From positions 1-55,019 of the forward strand of contig CACWJQ010000010.1 of the NCBI GenBank assembly GCA_902761225.1: a DNA stretch of 55,019 bases. Direction: 5' to 3'. Origin of the DNA: an uncultured Lachnospiraceae bacterium. GTDB taxonomy: Bacteria; Bacillota; Clostridia; Lachnospirales; Lachnospiraceae. The notes below the pieces were generated by a model. It saw only the letters and a list, made by a program, of their open reading frames with translations. It did no database searches and had not been told where the DNA came from. How positions within the stretch are numbered: position 1 is the stretch's first letter; each line of letters starts with the position of its first letter. Positions 19,802-28,791 of the stretch are shown one piece after another. The position numbers and the translations under genes are program-made.

Positions 19802-20497
19802 TCATTTTCTGTCCACGTTAATGGCTCTCTGCATGGCCTCTTCAACAGGGTCGATCTCGGGTGCTTCCTCGGGATGTTCCTCGTAGTATCTGTTCTCTAT
19901 CTTTTCAAAAGCTGAGCGGTACAGCATGGCGCTCAGATACCCGGGACCTGCGATACCGAAAAGGAACACGACAGGAACCGATGCGAACCAGAAAAGTCCC
20001 ACAACGGGAGGTATTATATACAATATTCCCATAAGAACAGCCCTCGGGAGGATGGCAACCGTCATGTGGATCCCGCTCTTTATGGTGCCCTTTATGGTGT
20101 TATCGAACCTTGCAAGCACAGGGAATATCATTATGCAGGCAATAAAGACAAAGAAGCCCGCTGCCATCATGATCGCTCTGACGATGCCCGTTCCCTCTCC
20201 CTCAAGACCGTAAGCAAAGAGCATATCGAATCCGGCAATTCCCATTACGACCATCATTACCAGCCAGATAATGGTTGCCTGTTTGAAATTCTGCTTAAAG
20301 GAATGGAAAAATCCCTTTAAGATCCCGCCCTCTTCATTCTTTACAAGCTTGTAGCACATATAATCCTTGGCGGTAAGTGCAGCTCCCGCCGTTATGATGG
20401 GTACGCACATCACAAGTGTGATAAGATTCAGGATCATAACGTCACTGATCTTATTAAGTACTGCCATAAACTTTGAATCCGGATTTAAAAACTTCAC
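19802..20497 (-). CDS. YesL-like (DUF624) membrane protein
   Basis: A 231-residue protein with about five hydrophobic segments (MILNLITLVMCVPIITAG, IIWLVMMVVMGIAGF, AAGFFVFIACIMIF and others). The start (FLNPDSKFMAVLNKISDVMILN) and YKLVKNEEGGILKGFFHSFKQNFKQA match YesL/DUF624 proteins, often encoded with carbohydrate ABC transporters. Translation starts at GTG with AGAGG 6 nt upstream. It lies 11 bp after the GNAT gene, the last of a long collinear run, and just before the MsmX-like gene. Its biochemical role is unknown. Confidence 0.85.
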   Translation of the reverse strand: MKFLNPDSKFMAVLNKISDVMILNLITLVMCVPIITAGAALTAKDYMCYKLVKNEEGGILKGFFHSFKQNFKQATIIWLVMMVVMGIAGFDMLFAYGLEGEGTGIVRAIMMAAGFFVFIACIMIFPVLARFDNTIKGTIKSGIHMTVAILPRAVLMGILYIIPPVVGLFWFASVPVVFLFGIAGPGYLSAMLYRSAFEKIENRYYEEHPEEAPEIDPVEEAMQRAINVDRK

Positions 20498-20508
20498 GAT
20501 AAACCTCT

Positions 20509-21000
20509 CTAAAAAATCAATTCCATTGTTGTGACACGTATCCCGGAAATATTCTTCTCCGGTTCCAGCGCCATAAATCCTATTTTCCTGTAAAAATCCA
20601 CTGCATAAGGTGCGGCTCTGACGATCATGCAGTTCTCATGGCATATATCCCTCAGGTACCTGCAGAGTCTGTCCACCAGCTCGGTGCCAATGCCGTTTCT
20701 GTGCAATTCCCTCCGGACGAACAGAAGTGACAGCCTGTTTCCGCCGCGGAGCGAGGCAACGCCGACGATGCTTCCTTCATACCTTGCGATCATCATGGGA
20801 TAATTACCCTTGAGGAAAGCATCATGCAGATCATCATCGGTGATGAACTCGAAAAAGTGACCCGTTCCTTCCTCTCCGTAATCGGCAGCCTCAAATTCCA
20901 TGAAGGTCGTCCAGACCAGTGATATGGCCTCCGTCCAATCCTCAGGCTTTGCCCATTCATAGCTTATTCGGGATTTCAGGAAAGCCTTGCCGTTATCCAT
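20509..21000 (-). CDS. GNAT-family N-acetyltransferase
   Basis: A 163-residue single GNAT domain. The acetyl-CoA site is FVRRELHRNGIGTELVDRLCRYLRD (residues ~99-123, with the R/HxxGxG/A loop). Later strands are CMIVRAAPYAVDFYRKIGFMAL. The substrate is unknown. Its ATG lies inside the end of the upstream hydrolase gene (25-bp overlap), indicating translational coupling. Confidence 0.9.
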   Translation of the reverse strand: MDNGKAFLKSRISYEWAKPEDWTEAISLVWTTFMEFEAADYGEEGTGHFFEFITDDDLHDAFLKGNYPMMIARYEGSIVGVASLRGGNRLSLLFVRRELHRNGIGTELVDRLCRYLRDICHENCMIVRAAPYAVDFYRKIGFMALEPEKNISGIRVTTMELIF

Positions 21001-21911
21001 TCAAGGATGTCCTCTTTGACGGTTTCTTTATCATCCTCATTAAGTATCTCGTGCCTGTCACCCTGATACAGCTTTACGGTGATATCCTTAACTCCGGCAT
21101 TCCGATAGCTGTCTGCCGCTGTCTTTACGCCCTCTCCGTATGCCCCCACCGGATCGTCGCTTCCGGCTACGAACAGAAGCGGAAGATCCTTGGGAACAGC
21201 GGCAACGTTATCCACGTTCTGCATTCTCTTCATCAGTTCGAAAAGTGCAAGATACCCGTTTGCCGTAAAACCGAACCCGCACATGGGGTCGGCAATATAG
21301 TCGTCCACATTCTTTTCGTTGACGCTGAGCCAGTCATATCCTGTCCTGGGATTCGGTATCCTCTTAAAGTATCCGCCGAAACTCATCTTAGCCACCATGG
21401 CAGGCTTGCACTTAGAACCCTTAAAGAGAGCCGTCATCTTCGTAAGAGCGCTTCCGGCATTAAGGACCGATACAGGCATGCTGCCGGTTCCCATTATGAC
21501 CGCCATCTTTATGCCGGTACCGTAACGGTAGATGTAATTCCTTGCGATGAACGATCCCATGCTGTGGCCCATTATGATCACGGGAAGACCGGGATACTTC
21601 TCCTGGGTGATCTTCTTGAGCCTGTGAACATCCCGCACTATCACGGTCGCGGGATCCTGCTCGCAAAAGTAACCCTTTGTTCCGCCCTCACCCACGGTGC
21701 CGCCATGACCGAGATGGTCCTCTCCGGTTACGATGAACCCTCTCTCAGTCATAAAACCGGCGAAATCCTCATACCTTTCGACATATTCTTCCATGCCGTG
21801 TATGACCTGGATGATCCCCTTAAGGCTTACTCCCTCATCGGGCATCCACCTTACTCCGTGTATGCTCGTCTCGCCGTCTCTTGAATCGAAATAAAATTCT
21901 TCTTTTTTCAT
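20976..21911 (-). CDS. Alpha/beta hydrolase, monoacylglycerol lipase-like
   Basis: A 311-residue serine hydrolase. IQVIHGMEEYVERYEDFA carries the oxyanion HGM motif, GEDHLGHGGT matches the HxGHGxS signature of monoglyceride lipases, and the nucleophile is in IIMGHSMGSF. LLFVAGSDDPVG and GDRHEILNE supply the Asp and His of the triad. It probably cleaves monoacylglycerol or lysophospholipid. It has no signal peptide. GGGGAGG precedes the ATG, 19 bp after metG. Confidence 0.92.
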   Translation of the reverse strand: MKKEEFYFDSRDGETSIHGVRWMPDEGVSLKGIIQVIHGMEEYVERYEDFAGFMTERGFIVTGEDHLGHGGTVGEGGTKGYFCEQDPATVIVRDVHRLKKITQEKYPGLPVIIMGHSMGSFIARNYIYRYGTGIKMAVIMGTGSMPVSVLNAGSALTKMTALFKGSKCKPAMVAKMSFGGYFKRIPNPRTGYDWLSVNEKNVDDYIADPMCGFGFTANGYLALFELMKRMQNVDNVAAVPKDLPLLFVAGSDDPVGAYGEGVKTAADSYRNAGVKDITVKLYQGDRHEILNEDDKETVKEDILEWITARLS

Positions 21912-21930
21912 AGGAGTATCCTCCCCGGTA

Positions 21931-23964
21931 TCAACCTATCTCTGCTCCGGCAGGCATATCCCTGTCCACCGAAAGAAGCGACAGCTTTCCTTCCGCATCC
22001 TCTGCGCAAAGGAGCATTCCCTCGCTGGTAAGACCCGCTATCTGTCTGGGAGCGAGATTGGTGAGAACTACGACCTTCTTTCCAACCATCTCCTCAGCGG
22101 AATATCCGGACTTTATGCCTGAAAGTATCTGTCTTGTCTTACTTCCGATCTTAACCTGTGAGCAGAGGAGCTTCTTGGACTTGGGGACCTCTTCACATGA
22201 GATTATCTCGCCAACCTGAAGCTGGAGCTTCGCAAAATCATCATATGTGATCTCAGCCTTGGGCTCAAGGTCTATGGCGTCCCCGGATCCCGATTCGGAA
22301 GCTTTTCCGGTCCCGTCATTTAGGCTCTCTGCGTCAGCACTGCCCGGAGTAAGGCCGTTTTCTCTCTCGTACTCAGCCCTCTGTGCGGCACGGATCTCCT
22401 CGACCTTCTTCATGATATCTTCGATATTAAGTCTTGCAAAGAGAGTCTCCGGCTCCTCCGTTACCTTTTTGCCGGACTCATACAGTCCGAACTTATCGAG
22501 ATCTTCATAATCCCTTAACTGTTCTTCACCCAGCTGCTTAAGGATCACATCCGCAGTCTCAGGCAGGAAGGGTTTAAGAAGGTTGGCACCAATCACTATG
22601 GACTCGGTAAGGTTATACATAACCTCGGAAAGCCTGTCCTTACCGGCTTCGTCCTTGGCAAGAGTCCAGGGCTCGGTCTCATCGATGTACTTATTGGATC
22701 TCTTGAATATCGCGAACACCTCATCAATGGCATCCGCCACTCTGAGATCATCCATCTTGGCTGAGACCTTATCCCTTGCTGCGGTAACTACCGCCTTAAG
22801 GTCCTCATCCACTTCGGCGGATGCTCCTGTCTTTGTAACAACTCCGCCAAAATACTTATTGGTCATGGATATGGTTCTCTTTACGAGATTTCCAAGGATG
22901 TTGGCAAGATCCGAATTGTATCTTTCGGTCATGAGCTCCCATGTAATGGTTCCGTCGTTTTCATACGGCATCTCGTGGAGCACATAGTAGCGGACCGCAT
23001 CAACGCCATAGAGCGATATAAGATCGTCCGCATAGATGACATTTCCCCTGGACTTGCTCATCTTCTCACCGCCCTGCAGGAGCCAGGGATGACCGAATAT
23101 CTTCTTCGGAAGGGGCTGCTCAAGGGACATAAGGAATATGGGCCAGTAGATCGTATGGAAGCGGATTATGTCCTTTCCTATGAGATGAAGATCTGCGGGC
23201 CAGAACTTTTTATACATCTCGGAGCAGTTGCCGTCAGCATCGTAACCGATACCGGTGATATAGTTGCTGAGTGCATCAAGCCATACATATACGACATGCT
23301 TCTCATCAAAGGTCACAGGGATTCCCCAGGTAAAGGAGGTTCTCGATACGCACAGATCCTGAAGACCGGGCTTGAGGAAATTGTTCACCATCTCGTTCTT
23401 GCGGGATACGGGCTGGATGAATTCCGGATGCTCATCATAATATTTCATGAGCCTGTCGGCATACCTGCTCATTTTAAAGAAATAAGCTTCCTCCCTGGCG
23501 GGCTGTACATCCCTTCCGCAGTCTGGGCACTTTCCGTTAACGAGCTGGCTCTCGGTCCAGAAGGATTCACAGGGAGTGCAGTACATGCCCTCATAGGCTC
23601 CCTTGTAGATATCTCCCTTGTCATACATCTTCTTGAATATCTTCTGGATCTGAACTTCATGATCCGCATCAGTCGTACGTATGAACTTGTCATAGGAAAC
23701 ATTCAGGCTGTCACAGATTCCCCTGATGATGCCTGCGATGCGGTCCACGAACTCCTTGGGTGAGATTCCCTCGGCCTCCGCCTTCTCTTCCACTTTCTTG
23801 CCGTGCTCATCGGTTCCTGTCTGGAAGAAGACTTCATATCCCTGCTGTCTCTTATGTCTTGCGATCGCATCGCCCATCACTATCTCGTATGAATTGCCGA
23901 TATGGGGCTTTCCCGAGGTATAGGCTATAGCGGTTGTTATATAGTATGGTCCCTTGTTCTGCAT
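21931..23964 (-). CDS. metG: Methionyl-tRNA synthetase
   Basis: A 677-residue class I enzyme charging tRNA-Met. The HIGH-equivalent is HIGN (GKPHIGNSYE) near residue 20, and KMSKSRGN lies near residue 302. CTPCESF and CPDCG form one zinc knuckle, as in single-knuckle MetG forms. The C-terminal ~110 residues are a tRNA-binding OB fold (LQLQVGEIISCEEVPKSKK, NLAPRQIAGLTSEGML) that dimerises in this type. A low-complexity linker precedes it. AAGGTGATC precedes the ATG. No T-box leader is visible in the 57-bp upstream gap. Confidence 0.98.
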   Translation of the reverse strand: MQNKGPYYITTAIAYTSGKPHIGNSYEIVMGDAIARHKRQQGYEVFFQTGTDEHGKKVEEKAEAEGISPKEFVDRIAGIIRGICDSLNVSYDKFIRTTDADHEVQIQKIFKKMYDKGDIYKGAYEGMYCTPCESFWTESQLVNGKCPDCGRDVQPAREEAYFFKMSRYADRLMKYYDEHPEFIQPVSRKNEMVNNFLKPGLQDLCVSRTSFTWGIPVTFDEKHVVYVWLDALSNYITGIGYDADGNCSEMYKKFWPADLHLIGKDIIRFHTIYWPIFLMSLEQPLPKKIFGHPWLLQGGEKMSKSRGNVIYADDLISLYGVDAVRYYVLHEMPYENDGTITWELMTERYNSDLANILGNLVKRTISMTNKYFGGVVTKTGASAEVDEDLKAVVTAARDKVSAKMDDLRVADAIDEVFAIFKRSNKYIDETEPWTLAKDEAGKDRLSEVMYNLTESIVIGANLLKPFLPETADVILKQLGEEQLRDYEDLDKFGLYESGKKVTEEPETLFARLNIEDIMKKVEEIRAAQRAEYERENGLTPGSADAESLNDGTGKASESGSGDAIDLEPKAEITYDDFAKLQLQVGEIISCEEVPKSKKLLCSQVKIGSKTRQILSGIKSGYSAEEMVGKKVVVLTNLAPRQIAGLTSEGMLLCAEDAEGKLSLLSVDRDMPAGAEIG

Positions 23965-24021
23965 TCAGATCACCTTCTTTACGAAATAAAAATATAATAA
24001 GTTAATCTACCACAAATGCCA

Positions 24022-24813
24022 TTATTCGTCCATTAAGCTGTTGTACTCGTCACAGATGGCTTCGAATATGATCTCAGAGCCGTTGCCGCTGTCCGGATGA
24101 TATACCTTGCAGAGATCACGGTAACGCTTCTTTATGGCTTCGGGAGTTCTGCAGCCTTCAAAGAAGCCTCCGGGAAGGGCTGCGGGAGATCTTCTTTCCT
24201 CCACATATTCATCCTCGTAACCGTCATCATATCCGTCATCGTATTCATCTTCCCTGCCGTAGTCCCCGATGCGGTCTCTGTCGTCATAGGAGATCCCTTC
24301 ATTCCTTCCCCTGTAATATCCGCTCTCATACCCGCGTTCATAGCCCTCTTCATACCCGTGGACATTGTCATAGATATCATCGATCCTGTCCCGAAGGCTT
24401 CTGGACTCCTCGATGACCTCCCTTTTAAGATGCATATATCTCAGGAATCTCAGGGCATCGCATATGGGACCGCCGAATATCATGAACAGCTCGATCATCA
24501 GAAACTGGGTGTCCGTAAACTTTCCCCTGATGCTGTAGACTGCAAAGGCCGCGGCTGCCGCCACGATAAGCCCCACAATGTAACTGTGAAAAAGTCTTAC
24601 AAAAAAGTGGATATATGAAATGATGCCATACAGGATGATCAGCATCTTGGCGGTATATACGAGATCTCCCTTCATGCATTCAAGGGTGGTATCGAAATCC
24701 GTCTCCCAGAAAAAAAGCCCCGTGATGACTATGGTAAGTATTATCTTGGCGGGTATGGCAGTAAGCTTGTTCCTGAGCTCAGCCACCTTTACAGCCTTTA
24801 ATCCGTCCATCAT
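24022..24813 (-). CDS. Membrane protein with C-terminal J domain
   Basis: A 263-residue protein. Residues ~20-125 contain about four hydrophobic segments. A low-complexity hinge follows (EGYERGYESGYYRG, then DDGYDDGYEDEY). The last ~50 residues form a short J domain (FFEGCRTPEAIKKRYRDL, then VYHPDSGNG) with an intact HPD, so it could call DnaK to the membrane. The gene overlaps the stop of the O-antigen-ligase-like gene (ATGATG), with GGAGG just upstream. The J domain at the C-terminus, and its shortness, are unusual. Its client is unknown. Confidence 0.85.
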   Translation of the reverse strand: MMDGLKAVKVAELRNKLTAIPAKIILTIVITGLFFWETDFDTTLECMKGDLVYTAKMLIILYGIISYIHFFVRLFHSYIVGLIVAAAAAFAVYSIRGKFTDTQFLMIELFMIFGGPICDALRFLRYMHLKREVIEESRSLRDRIDDIYDNVHGYEEGYERGYESGYYRGRNEGISYDDRDRIGDYGREDEYDDGYDDGYEDEYVEERRSPAALPGGFFEGCRTPEAIKKRYRDLCKVYHPDSGNGSEIIFEAICDEYNSLMDE

Positions 24814-26591
24814 TCCTCCGATTTACCGTTCATTACGGCAGACGCTCCGAATCCAAGGATAAGTGATATCTGTGAAAGATTCATTACCGTCTGAAAACTG
24901 AATAGGTTATTAACGATATAAGCAACTATGCAAAGAGAGACTCCGAGTATGAATCCTCTGTCCCCGGCATGCTCATCTGCAGATTCAGCCGCAGAGTCAC
25001 CCCCTTCGGATGCATTCTCATCTCCGGTCCTGCGCTCAGCGGAGCTGCCTGCTTTATTTCCTCTGCAGGCTATCACTCTTACAGCCTTGACCAGCACACT
25101 GAAAAGCATTCCGTAGAAGCACGCAGCTCCGAAGATCCCAAGGTTTACCAGCATCGTAACAGGCTCGCAATGGGCATTTGTAAGTCTTGCGCCGCTGAAG
25201 TACTTCTTACATTCAGCAGCAAGTGCCGGGTATCTTCCGCTTGTCAGAAGCGAGTAGAAAGTATCCGGCCCTGTTCCGAATATCTTCTCCGAAACAGTCA
25301 TTCCCTTAAAAAGCCTTGCACCCACACTTATTGTCATACCCCTGCTGCTTCCCCAGTCCTGACCAAAGAACAGGACACCGTATCCAAAGAGCCGTCCGCC
25401 TGCTGCGGTATTTATTATGAGGAGGATAAAGTAGATGATAAGTGACACAGCTGTCACAATACCAAGTGCTTTTCCGACAGGAAGCAGTGCTCTGCCACTG
25501 CCCTTCTTTATCCTTATGCGAATGGATATCATCCACAACACAGACAGAAGCACTGTACAGACAGAAAAAGGGATCCCCGCAAACAACCTGCTGACCGCAT
25601 CATTGGCCCTGATGTGATCTGTGATGACCGCCACAATCGAACACACTGACAGTCCCAATGCGAATATAACGAATATCTCCGAAACTCTCAGCAGCTTTTT
25701 AAGATCCCTGCCTGATATGATCAGCAGCAGTAAAAACACCGCAAAAAGTGCAACGAACCCGCTGGCAGAGCCCTGTGCCACATACATGTATGCGCCGACG
25801 GCAATAAATACAGTCAGGAACACCGTATTGATACGGTCCCTGATCTGCTTTCCCTCACCTCTTGAATAATAAAGTGCAACCCCGAGGAAAAATACCGTCA
25901 CAATGTATCCGCAATACCAGTTGGCATTTCCAACGGTTGAAACCTTCCTATCGGTCCAGCCCCTGAGAGAAAACACATTGCCGAATATGTCCATTATCAG
26001 ACCGGTGATGTTGACCGCAAAGGATGCCAGCATCGCCACGATAACGAAAAATGTGTGCTTTAACTTAAACAGAGGGATCAGCAGGATGGTCACCCCGACA
26101 GCCATGTACTGCTGCATGCCGCAATACCATCCCTCTTCCCCCGAGATAGCTATGTCCTTATGGCCGGACAGGAAAAACGATATGGCTGCAGCCAGGAGAA
26201 AAAGCATCGTCCAGATGTATACCGACACGCTTGTTTCTGACGAGTCCACCGAGATGATATATCCGCTTTCAAGAAGGGACGCCTTCTCTTCTTCGCTGTC
26301 ATAGTATGCGATCACACCGAGTATAAAGGAAAAAAATATGAACAGAGGCGTTGCGATCAGAAGCTTTCCGCAGAACTCATAGTTCATCATCCAGAATCTG
26401 GATTTATCACTACCCAGAGATTCATACCCTCTTATAAACAGAGGAAGAACACCTGCTGTAAGGACCATGTATATGGAAAGGATGACCACCGAATAGACAA
26501 GTGCAAAATATCTGACCTTGCCCGGAAGCCCCCTGTAATTAACAGGATCGTATCTGATCCCTGATATATTGTTAAAAAATGATCTGTTCAT
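24810..26591 (-). CDS. O-antigen ligase-like polytopic membrane protein
   Basis: About 593 residues from the ATG at 26591, which lies inside the end of the pseudouridine synthase gene; an in-frame start at 26627 is possible. There are about 12-13 hydrophobic segments. A large external loop late in the protein reads GTGPDTFYSLLTSGRYP...NAHCEPVTMLVNLGIFG, the pattern of the Wzy_C/WaaL family (GxGxxxF ... HN-like ... LGxxG). Relatives polymerise or transfer lipid-linked glycans. An acidic cytoplasmic linker precedes the last two helices. It overlaps the J-domain gene by 4 bp. The substrate is unknown. Confidence 0.8.
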   Translation of the reverse strand: MNRSFFNNISGIRYDPVNYRGLPGKVRYFALVYSVVILSIYMVLTAGVLPLFIRGYESLGSDKSRFWMMNYEFCGKLLIATPLFIFFSFILGVIAYYDSEEEKASLLESGYIISVDSSETSVSVYIWTMLFLLAAAISFFLSGHKDIAISGEEGWYCGMQQYMAVGVTILLIPLFKLKHTFFVIVAMLASFAVNITGLIMDIFGNVFSLRGWTDRKVSTVGNANWYCGYIVTVFFLGVALYYSRGEGKQIRDRINTVFLTVFIAVGAYMYVAQGSASGFVALFAVFLLLLIISGRDLKKLLRVSEIFVIFALGLSVCSIVAVITDHIRANDAVSRLFAGIPFSVCTVLLSVLWMISIRIRIKKGSGRALLPVGKALGIVTAVSLIIYFILLIINTAAGGRLFGYGVLFFGQDWGSSRGMTISVGARLFKGMTVSEKIFGTGPDTFYSLLTSGRYPALAAECKKYFSGARLTNAHCEPVTMLVNLGIFGAACFYGMLFSVLVKAVRVIACRGNKAGSSAERRTGDENASEGGDSAAESADEHAGDRGFILGVSLCIVAYIVNNLFSFQTVMNLSQISLILGFGASAVMNGKSEE

Positions 26592-27243
26592 ATGGTTTAA
26601 ACGCCGGATTTTCCGGCCTGCATTCAAATTGTACTATTTTCCTGCTCACAGGATCCGTGAACATAAGTCTGTCCGCACAAAGTGCAGGAAACTGTATCCC
26701 GTGCTCACGGGAATATCCAAGACTTTCTCCGGAGCCGTACTTCATATCCCCGAGCAAGGGAAATCCAAGATGGGACATCTGGGCCCTTATCTGGTGAAAA
26801 CGCCCTGTTTTGATATCTATTCTCAGCAGGGAAGTTCCGTCCTTACTGCCAAGCACTTCATATGACAGCTCAGCCTTTTTGAACTCCTCTCCCTCTCCGA
26901 TCTCGCACACGCCGTCGGATGTCTTGCGCATATAGCACACATCCGTACCGCCGTTAAGAACTGTACCGTATACAACGGCAATGTATGATTTCTTAAGTCT
27001 TCCTGCCTGAAGATCCGTACCAAGGAGCGCAGCAGTCTTACTGTCCCCTGCAAATACAAGCAGTCCTTCAACCGGCTGATCCAGTCTGTGGATCACGCCA
27101 AGATAACCGCCCTTCAGATGATTCTTCAGCTGGCTGCACACATCCTCTCTGGATGCATGTGCAGTCTGTACCGGCAGTCCCGCAGGCTTATATATCACGA
27201 TGACTTTTTCATTTTCTGATATGATCTTCGTCTTAAGACTCAT
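26572..27243 (-). CDS. RluA-family RNA pseudouridine synthase
   Basis: A 223-residue protein. VIHRLDQPVEGLLVFA (residues ~50-65) contains the catalytic Asp and RLD signature of the RluA family. IDIKTGRFHQIRAQMSHLGFPLLGDMKYG is the second family motif. There is no S4 domain, as in the short RluA/RluC-type stand-alone forms. It converts uridine to pseudouridine in rRNA or tRNA; the site is unknown. It overlaps the rsmF-like gene by 4 bp (ATGA), pairing two RNA-modifying enzymes. Confidence 0.93.
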   Translation of the reverse strand: MSLKTKIISENEKVIVIYKPAGLPVQTAHASREDVCSQLKNHLKGGYLGVIHRLDQPVEGLLVFAGDSKTAALLGTDLQAGRLKKSYIAVVYGTVLNGGTDVCYMRKTSDGVCEIGEGEEFKKAELSYEVLGSKDGTSLLRIDIKTGRFHQIRAQMSHLGFPLLGDMKYGSGESLGYSREHGIQFPALCADRLMFTDPVSRKIVQFECRPENPAFKPYEQIIF

Positions 27244-28694
27244 CCGGGTATCCTCAGTCCCTTGGGGTAGTGGTTCTTAACCCTGCCTCCGGATGCTTTC
27301 CCCCATCCGAGGGAAAATCCATCCAGACTCACAAGGCACCATCCGTTTCCTTCCCCTTCAAGGGTCATTCCTTTTACAAAGCTTTCAGCTTCATCTTCGC
27401 TGACCTTCTTAACAAGCATTGCATCCTGTTCATTAAGTGTCAGTGCAAGCGCGTGGGCAGGTTCGAACCTGTCCTTTTTAAATGTTCCTATATGCAGACC
27501 GCACCTGAGCACCTTTAATCCGGAAAGCGAAGGTGTATCATCCGGCATCAGATACAGATTGTCTCCGTTTACCCGGAATCTGTCAGAAGAATTCAGTATC
27601 CATGATGCCGCATCTTTGCTGAGAGCATCTTTCAGGAACATCTCAAGAGGCTTTATGTCCTTTATCTTCGATGAAGGTTCAAACCCTCCTGCAGGCAGTG
27701 CTCCCGCTCCCTCTCCGCACTTTTCAAGAAGAGCCGCAAACTGCCCCTCTCCGGCAAAATACATTGGCCACATCCTTATACATTCATTAAGTCCGCAGAG
27801 TCCGTCACGGGTGCCTTCAGCCTTACTCTTAAAAAACGACATATCTGTCAGTTTCATATCCGGATATTCCGATATAAAACTCTTCACCATATCCTCATCT
27901 TCCGGGCTTTCAAATGTGCAGGTGGAATATACCATCACTCCGCCGGGCCTCAGCATCCTGTATGCGCTCTGCAGTATACCGGCCTGCCTCTGTGTGCATA
28001 TATCCACACCTTCATCACTCCACTGGGCTATGGCTTCTTCATCCTTTCTGAACATCCCCTCCCCGGAGCACGGTGCATCCACAATGATGGCATCGAAGTA
28101 TCCGGTGAATCTTTCCGCAAGCTTTTCAGGAGTCTCATTAAGGACTATGGCATTTACTATACCCATCCTCTCGATATTACGGGACAGTATCTCCGCTCTG
28201 GACCTGTTTATCTCATTGGAAAAAAGGATTCCCCTGCCCGCCATTGCAGCAGCGATCTGTGTGGACTTTCCTCCCGGCGCTGCACACAGATCAAGGATCC
28301 TTAAGCCGTCCCGGCCGCTTTCTCCGTGAAGGCTGGCAAAACCGGTACGGCACTCACTCTCTGCATCTTCTGCGCCGCATCCGAAAAGTCTTTCGCAGAG
28401 TATCGCTCCCGGGACCATCGCCCCCGGGTCCTGGATATAATATGCCCCCGCATCGTGGTAGGGTCTTCTTCCCGGGAAGGTATCAGGATCAAAATAGTAT
28501 CCTGTATCTTCGTAAGTGATCTTCCTGAGAGCAAATAAGTCTTCAAGCTTCCTTCTGCCCTCTTCACTTCCCTTTAATGGATTGACTCTGAGACCCTGCA
28601 CAGGATCTCCGGACAGGGATGCTTCAAGGAGACGGTATTCCTCATCTCCCAAAAGTTCTGTCATTCTGTTTTTAAATCCTTCAGGAAGCAGCAA
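27240..28694 (-). CDS. 16S rRNA m5C methyltransferase, RsmF/NOL1-NOP2-Sun family
   Basis: A 484-residue protein. After an N-terminal RNA-binding region (LRVNPLKGS), the SAM site is DLCAAPGGKSTQIAAAM, DAPCSGEGMFRK holds one catalytic Cys, and YSTCTFESPEDEDMV holds the second. The C-terminal ~130 residues match the RsmF extension with a PUA-like end (LRCGLHIGTFKKDRFEPAHALAL, WCLVSLDGFSLGWGK). It methylates cytosines in 16S rRNA. Translation appears to start at TTG with AGGTG upstream. It heads the run of genes down to 19802. Confidence 0.93.
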   Translation of the reverse strand: MLLPEGFKNRMTELLGDEEYRLLEASLSGDPVQGLRVNPLKGSEEGRRKLEDLFALRKITYEDTGYYFDPDTFPGRRPYHDAGAYYIQDPGAMVPGAILCERLFGCGAEDAESECRTGFASLHGESGRDGLRILDLCAAPGGKSTQIAAAMAGRGILFSNEINRSRAEILSRNIERMGIVNAIVLNETPEKLAERFTGYFDAIIVDAPCSGEGMFRKDEEAIAQWSDEGVDICTQRQAGILQSAYRMLRPGGVMVYSTCTFESPEDEDMVKSFISEYPDMKLTDMSFFKSKAEGTRDGLCGLNECIRMWPMYFAGEGQFAALLEKCGEGAGALPAGGFEPSSKIKDIKPLEMFLKDALSKDAASWILNSSDRFRVNGDNLYLMPDDTPSLSGLKVLRCGLHIGTFKKDRFEPAHALALTLNEQDAMLVKKVSEDEAESFVKGMTLEGEGNGWCLVSLDGFSLGWGKASGGRVKNHYPKGLRIPG

Positions 28695-28791
28695 GTTTCA
28701 CCTGACCTTTATATAATCTGTAACAGTCCGCGCAGATGGTAAAGCCGTTACATTATCTTCTCTTTACAGGCAGATTCTCCGCAGGTTCTTA

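Noticed and set aside
20919-21884. Long plus-strand open frame of 321 codons
   Set aside because: It lies antisense to the hydrolase and GNAT genes, shows no protein motif and has no ribosome site; it is a shadow of codon bias.
22975-23763. Plus-strand open frame of 262 codons
   Set aside because: It is antisense to metG, without motifs.
23965-24021. T-box leader before metG
   Set aside because: The 57-bp gap has no T-box sequence, specifier hairpin or terminator.
27559-28329. Plus-strand open frame of 256 codons
   Set aside because: It is antisense to the RsmF-like gene; Ser/Pro-rich composition is typical of a shadow frame.
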